NCBI GenBank assembly: GCA_007123785.1
Contig: SLGL01000061.1
Coordinates: 1-8,721, forward strand
Reading direction: 5' to 3'
Length of the DNA: 8,721 nucleotides
Source: Balneolaceae bacterium
Lineage (GTDB): Bacteria; Bacteroidota; Rhodothermia; Balneolales; Balneolaceae
The notes below the pieces were generated by a model, which had not been told where the DNA came from, did no database searches, and saw only the letters and a list, made by a program, of their open reading frames with translations. A program made the position numbers and the translations under genes. How positions within the stretch are numbered: position 1 is the stretch's first letter; the number at the start of each line of letters is the position of its first letter. This document shows, one piece after another, positions 6,402-8,721 of the stretch.

Positions 6402-7410
6402 CCTCCGCCATAACTGACTGCAAGCCTGCAATAAGATTTTCCATATATTCTCTTGCATTGCGTGCATAGCGATCCACCTGTTCTGGATTTTCGGGCTGAC
6501 CGCTAAAAACCGGATAAATATTTTCATACGCAAGAGTGATCGTCCTCCCAGTGAAAGCAACAGGTGCGAACAAACGGTAGTGATCGATTTCACCATATCC
6601 CGGTCCGCCTGTGGTTTTCTGCGGCCAAAGTCTGCCATCTTTCATACAAAAAGCACGAATAAGATCTGCACAGGTTTGAATATCGGGAATGGGGTCCACT
6701 TCAAGATACCAGAACACATTTCCGGCGTCATAACTCATCCAGACATTGGGGTGGTCCACTTCCTGAATGATTCTCGCCAGCGCTTCACCGGTTCCGGTCG
6801 TTTCTCCACCATGCTGTTTCATCACCAGCGTCACATTATGATCGGCCGCAATCGGACCAAGTTGTTTGAATTTTTCAATCCACACTTCAGGATCACCGCC
6901 CTGGGTGTGACCGAAGGAGAGTACATACTCAATCCCTGCCGCTTCTGCCTGCCTGATACGGCTTGTTAACACTTCAATCGCATTATCATGATCGGGATAA
7001 ACGGTAGAAAACATTTTTACCGGCTCCAAACCGTGATCCCTGCACCGCCGTCCAAGTTCGGCCGCTTTTTCGGGTGATGCGTCTTCTGGCATTACTGCGT
7101 GGTTTTCGCCGTCCTCTTCGCGGTGCTGGGTGCCCCAGGCTATATATTCGTAACCTGCACTTTTAATTCCGGTCAGTGCCCGCTCGAGAGGAAAAAATCG
7201 GTAGGGCAGTGTCATGCACGCATGCCTGAATGTGGTCGGGCTATTGCTTCTCCTGAAAGATTTCAAATCCGGAAGATTTTGTGATAAGCTATTTGCCTTA
7301 ACCGATCCTCCGGCAAACGCACCGGTTGCAAGAGCTCCTGCAGCAAACGTACTGTTTTTAATAAATGAACGCCGGTCGAGTTTTGGTTTCTGATCTGAGC
7401 GTGATTTCAT
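6391..7410 (-). CDS. Tat-exported sugar phosphate isomerase/epimerase-like protein (xylose isomerase-like TIM barrel)
   Basis: The 339-residue protein has a textbook Tat signal, LDRRSFIKNS at 11-20, followed by an Ala/Gly-rich hydrophobic segment (22-36) and AN at 39-40 as a likely cleavage region, so it should be folded in the cytoplasm and exported to the periplasm. The rest fits the AP_endonuc_2 (PF01261) barrel: KSAGYEYIAWG at 83-93, AGIEYVLSFGH at 158-168, LVMKQHGGETTGTGEAL at 195-211, WMSYDAGN at 224-231, FCMKDGR at 254-260 and LAYENIYP at 293-300. D228 and E296 fit metal-ligand positions, whereas the usual Glu and His ligands appear as Q199 and about C255, so classical epimerase chemistry is uncertain. 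ATG at 7408-7410 has a strong AAAGGAG six bases upstream, unlike its neighbours. It converges on the lipoprotein gene; both products are predicted to act outside the cytoplasm. Confidence 0.85.
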   Translation of the reverse strand: MKSRSDQKPKLDRRSFIKNSTFAAGALATGAFAGGSVKANSLSQNLPDLKSFRRSNSPTTFRHACMTLPYRFFPLERALTGIKSAGYEYIAWGTQHREEDGENHAVMPEDASPEKAAELGRRCRDHGLEPVKMFSTVYPDHDNAIEVLTSRIRQAEAAGIEYVLSFGHTQGGDPEVWIEKFKQLGPIAADHNVTLVMKQHGGETTGTGEALARIIQEVDHPNVWMSYDAGNVFWYLEVDPIPDIQTCADLIRAFCMKDGRLWPQKTTGGPGYGEIDHYRLFAPVAFTGRTITLAYENIYPVFSGQPENPEQVDRYARNAREYMENLIAGLQSVMAEDED

Positions 7411-7416
7411 AGATGT

Positions 7417-7423
7417 CTCCTTT
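7417..7423 (-). promoter_or_regulatory. Strong Shine-Dalgarno (AAAGGAG) before the isomerase-like gene
   Basis: On the minus strand AAAGGAG is followed by ACATCT and then the ATG at 7410, ideal spacing for a ribosome binding site. It supports this start over internal alternatives. The other complete genes in the window lack a comparable site, which makes this one stand out. Confidence 0.7.
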
Positions 7424-7479
7424 CAGGGATAAAGTGAAGTTAAAATTTTTCAAAATGTATATTGAAACGTTAAGAAAGG

Positions 7480-7508
7480 CAAATTTAAAACAAAATTAGG
7501 CTTACAAA
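7480..7508 (-). promoter_or_regulatory. Probable Bacteroidota-type promoter of the isomerase-like gene
   Basis: On the minus strand TTTG (7505-7508) is followed 17 bases later by TAAATTTG (7480-7487) and then C, matching the TTTG and TAnnTTTGY elements, though the spacer is 2 bases shorter than the usual 19 or more. The -7 element sits about 70 bases before the ATG. It lies in the 172-base gap after the AtuA-related gene, which suggests that the isomerase-like gene is transcribed separately. The remainder of this gap shows no other element I can support. Confidence 0.45.
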
Positions 7509-7582
7509 TCATTTCGTTTGATTAATATGGCACTTTCACTTCTCTGAGAATAACACAAAAAAGAGAACCAACAAGATAAAAA

Positions 7583-7930
7583 TCAGTGTTTTTGAACGAG
7601 CTCAAGTAACTCTTCGGGAACGTCTATTTCCATTCGCAAAAGGGTGGAGGCGTGAGTTTTACCCTGGGCATCCAGCTTCAGGGAAACTGTTCCGCCACCC
7701 CCGAGACTTTCATTTAGTATAAAATTCAACGCACCGATATTGGACAGTTCATACCGCTCCACTTCTCCCTTGCAGATGTTTTTCATGTGCTCTTTCACCC
7801 TGATTGCGGTAAGTTTCTCCTTTAGGAACGGATATATTTTCGGATGACGTGCAATGATCCCAACATTACTGCCATTGCCCTTATCTCCGCTTCTACCGTG
7901 TGCAATTTCAATCAGTTTTACTCTGCGCAT
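7583..7930 (-). CDS. Stand-alone AtuA-related (ferredoxin-like fold) domain protein
   Basis: The 115-residue protein corresponds to the small C-terminal domain of the AtuA/DUF1446 family, also found as a separate AtuA-like protein. Diagnostic segments are EIAHGRSGDKGNGSNVGI (8-25), PKIYPFLKEKL (30-40), ERYELSNIGALNFILNESL (58-76) with a GGGG run at 77-80, and SLKLDAQGKTHA (83-94). AtuA is linked to acyclic terpene (citronellol/geraniol) degradation in Pseudomonas, but the biochemical role of this domain is not established, and in other bacteria it is often beside a DUF1446 gene and acyl-CoA enzymes. Neither is visible here. No signal peptide is present, so it should be cytoplasmic. ATG at 7928-7930 is the start, with no Shine-Dalgarno. 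It lies 37 bases downstream of the SIMPL-domain gene on the same strand and is probably cotranscribed with it, although no functional link is known. Confidence 0.88.
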   Translation of the reverse strand: MRRVKLIEIAHGRSGDKGNGSNVGIIARHPKIYPFLKEKLTAIRVKEHMKNICKGEVERYELSNIGALNFILNESLGGGGTVSLKLDAQGKTHASTLLRMEIDVPEELLELVQKH

Positions 7931-7967
7931 AACTTAAAATTGTATTAAGGAAATGTTTCAAAAACAG

Positions 7968-8669
7968 TTAATCCGCCAGATAATATACAATTGTAGAAAC
8001 AACCCTTACATTTTTGATGTGTGGATTGTTATTGTCACGGTCTGAAATAGTAAACTGGCCTTGCGAAGCAGTTTTGATTTTACCCAGCCGGCTGTCGGAA
8101 TCTTCAGCAAACTTTTCTGCAACTTTTCTGGCTTCCACCGTTGCCGCTTCAATCATCTCGGGTTTGATATCATTCAGGCGTGTAAACAGGTATTCGGTGC
8201 GAAACTGGTAATCATCACCGGAAATTATTACCCCCTGCTTACCCAGCTCGCTGATATTCCTCATTACGGCTCTTACTTCTTCAACATTGTTAGAATAGAC
8301 CGTTACTGCCTGTGATGCAACATATCTAAATTGACTTTCAAAGTCACCTCCCCAACGCTGGGCAAAACGGTCGGTAACTATTGGCACATCCACTGAAATT
8401 TCCTCTTCACTGATACCATGCTCTTTTAAAAATTCAATTATTTTAGAAGCATTCTCATCGAGCAACCCATAAATTCCCTCATGATTATTACTGGCTTGAG
8501 TAAATTGAATCGGCCAAATTACTACATCTGACAAATGCTCCTGCTCAGCAAGACCTCTTACAGTGACAGTCCTCTCAAAATCTTTGAATGTTTTTACAGC
8601 ACTGTTCATATAAAAACCCAGAATGAACAAGCCTACTACAATAGAAACCCCGATAATGATGCGCCCCAT
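7968..8669 (-). CDS. SIMPL domain (DUF541) membrane-anchored protein
   Basis: The 233-residue protein has a hydrophobic N-terminal segment (residues 3-20) that acts as a signal anchor or uncleaved signal, placing the rest outside the cytoplasm. The remainder is a SIMPL/DUF541 domain, the family of E. coli YggE: TVTVRGLAEQEHLSD (34-48) followed by IWPI, then FRYVASQAVTVYSNN (114-128), EYLFTRLNDIKPEMI (159-173), ARKVAEKFAEDSDSRLGKI (180-198), ASQGQFTI (201-208) and VRVVSTIVYYL (221-231). SIMPL proteins are associated with envelope or oxidative stress in some bacteria; their molecular activity is unclear. Its length is usual for the family and the domain is intact. ATG at 8667-8669 starts it; the upstream AAAAAAGAT is at best a weak ribosome site. 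The 52 bases between the start and the window edge show no clear promoter. It appears to be the first gene of a unit with the AtuA-related gene. Confidence 0.92.
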   Translation of the reverse strand: MGRIIIGVSIVVGLFILGFYMNSAVKTFKDFERTVTVRGLAEQEHLSDVVIWPIQFTQASNNHEGIYGLLDENASKIIEFLKEHGISEEEISVDVPIVTDRFAQRWGGDFESQFRYVASQAVTVYSNNVEEVRAVMRNISELGKQGVIISGDDYQFRTEYLFTRLNDIKPEMIEAATVEARKVAEKFAEDSDSRLGKIKTASQGQFTISDRDNNNPHIKNVRVVSTIVYYLAD

Positions 8670-8721
8670 ATCTTTTTTCTATTTCATTTTTCTGAAACTT
8701 GAATTGTTTTATTTAGTTGAA

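Noticed and set aside
7540..7567. TTCTCT (7540-7545) facing AGAGAA (7562-7567) downstream of the AtuA-related gene, considered as a terminator
   Set aside because: The stem is 6 weak base pairs, the loop is 16 bases, and the T run lies in the loop instead of after the stem.

Overview
This window looks like ordinary chromosomal DNA from a bacterium of the Bacteroidota/FCB superphylum. My best guess is a Balneolota-like (Balneolaceae) organism. The reasons are an ArgS with a KMSTR signature, mostly absent Shine-Dalgarno sequences, matches to the TAnnTTTG -7 promoter element, a Tat-exported sugar-isomerase-like protein and a lipoprotein glycosidase-like protein. The assignment is inferred from style, not from a search. 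All gene ends except the left edge of argS are inside the window, and no gene-free stretch exceeds 300 bases (the longest gap is 192 bases, 5057-5248).

Layout: (1) 1-747, plus strand, is the 3' part of argS (arginyl-tRNA synthetase). (2) 823-5056, minus strand, holds three co-directional genes read right to left: a cytoplasmic serine beta-lactamase-like hydrolase (3899-5056), a metal-dependent amidohydrolase with a degenerate Tat-like N-terminus (2378-3790), and an AlbA_2/Schlafen-type ATP-binding regulator (823-2316) with a perfect 12-bp tandem repeat encoding an SGEV linker. (3) A 192-bp divergent intergenic region carries a good -7 element for the plus-strand gene. (4) 5249-6382, plus strand, is a lipoprotein with a glycoside-hydrolase-like TIM barrel. 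(5) 6391-7410, minus strand, is a Tat-exported sugar phosphate isomerase/epimerase-like protein that converges on the lipoprotein gene. The two stop codons lie in or beside a perfect 10-bp stem-loop. (6) 7583-8669, minus strand, is a likely two-gene unit: a SIMPL-domain (DUF541) membrane-anchored protein followed by a small stand-alone AtuA-related domain protein.

How they may work together: the lipoprotein TIM barrel and the Tat-exported isomerase-like protein are both predicted to act outside the cytoplasm on carbohydrate-like substrates, so a shared substrate is plausible but unproven. The amidohydrolase and serine hydrolase look like small-molecule or amide/ester hydrolases with no obvious shared pathway. 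I see no mobile element, CRISPR array, rRNA or tRNA, and no convincing multi-gene novel system. The points of interest are local: the stop-codon hairpin, the SGEV repeat, atypical catalytic residues in two metalloenzyme-fold proteins, and the orphan AtuA-type domain.
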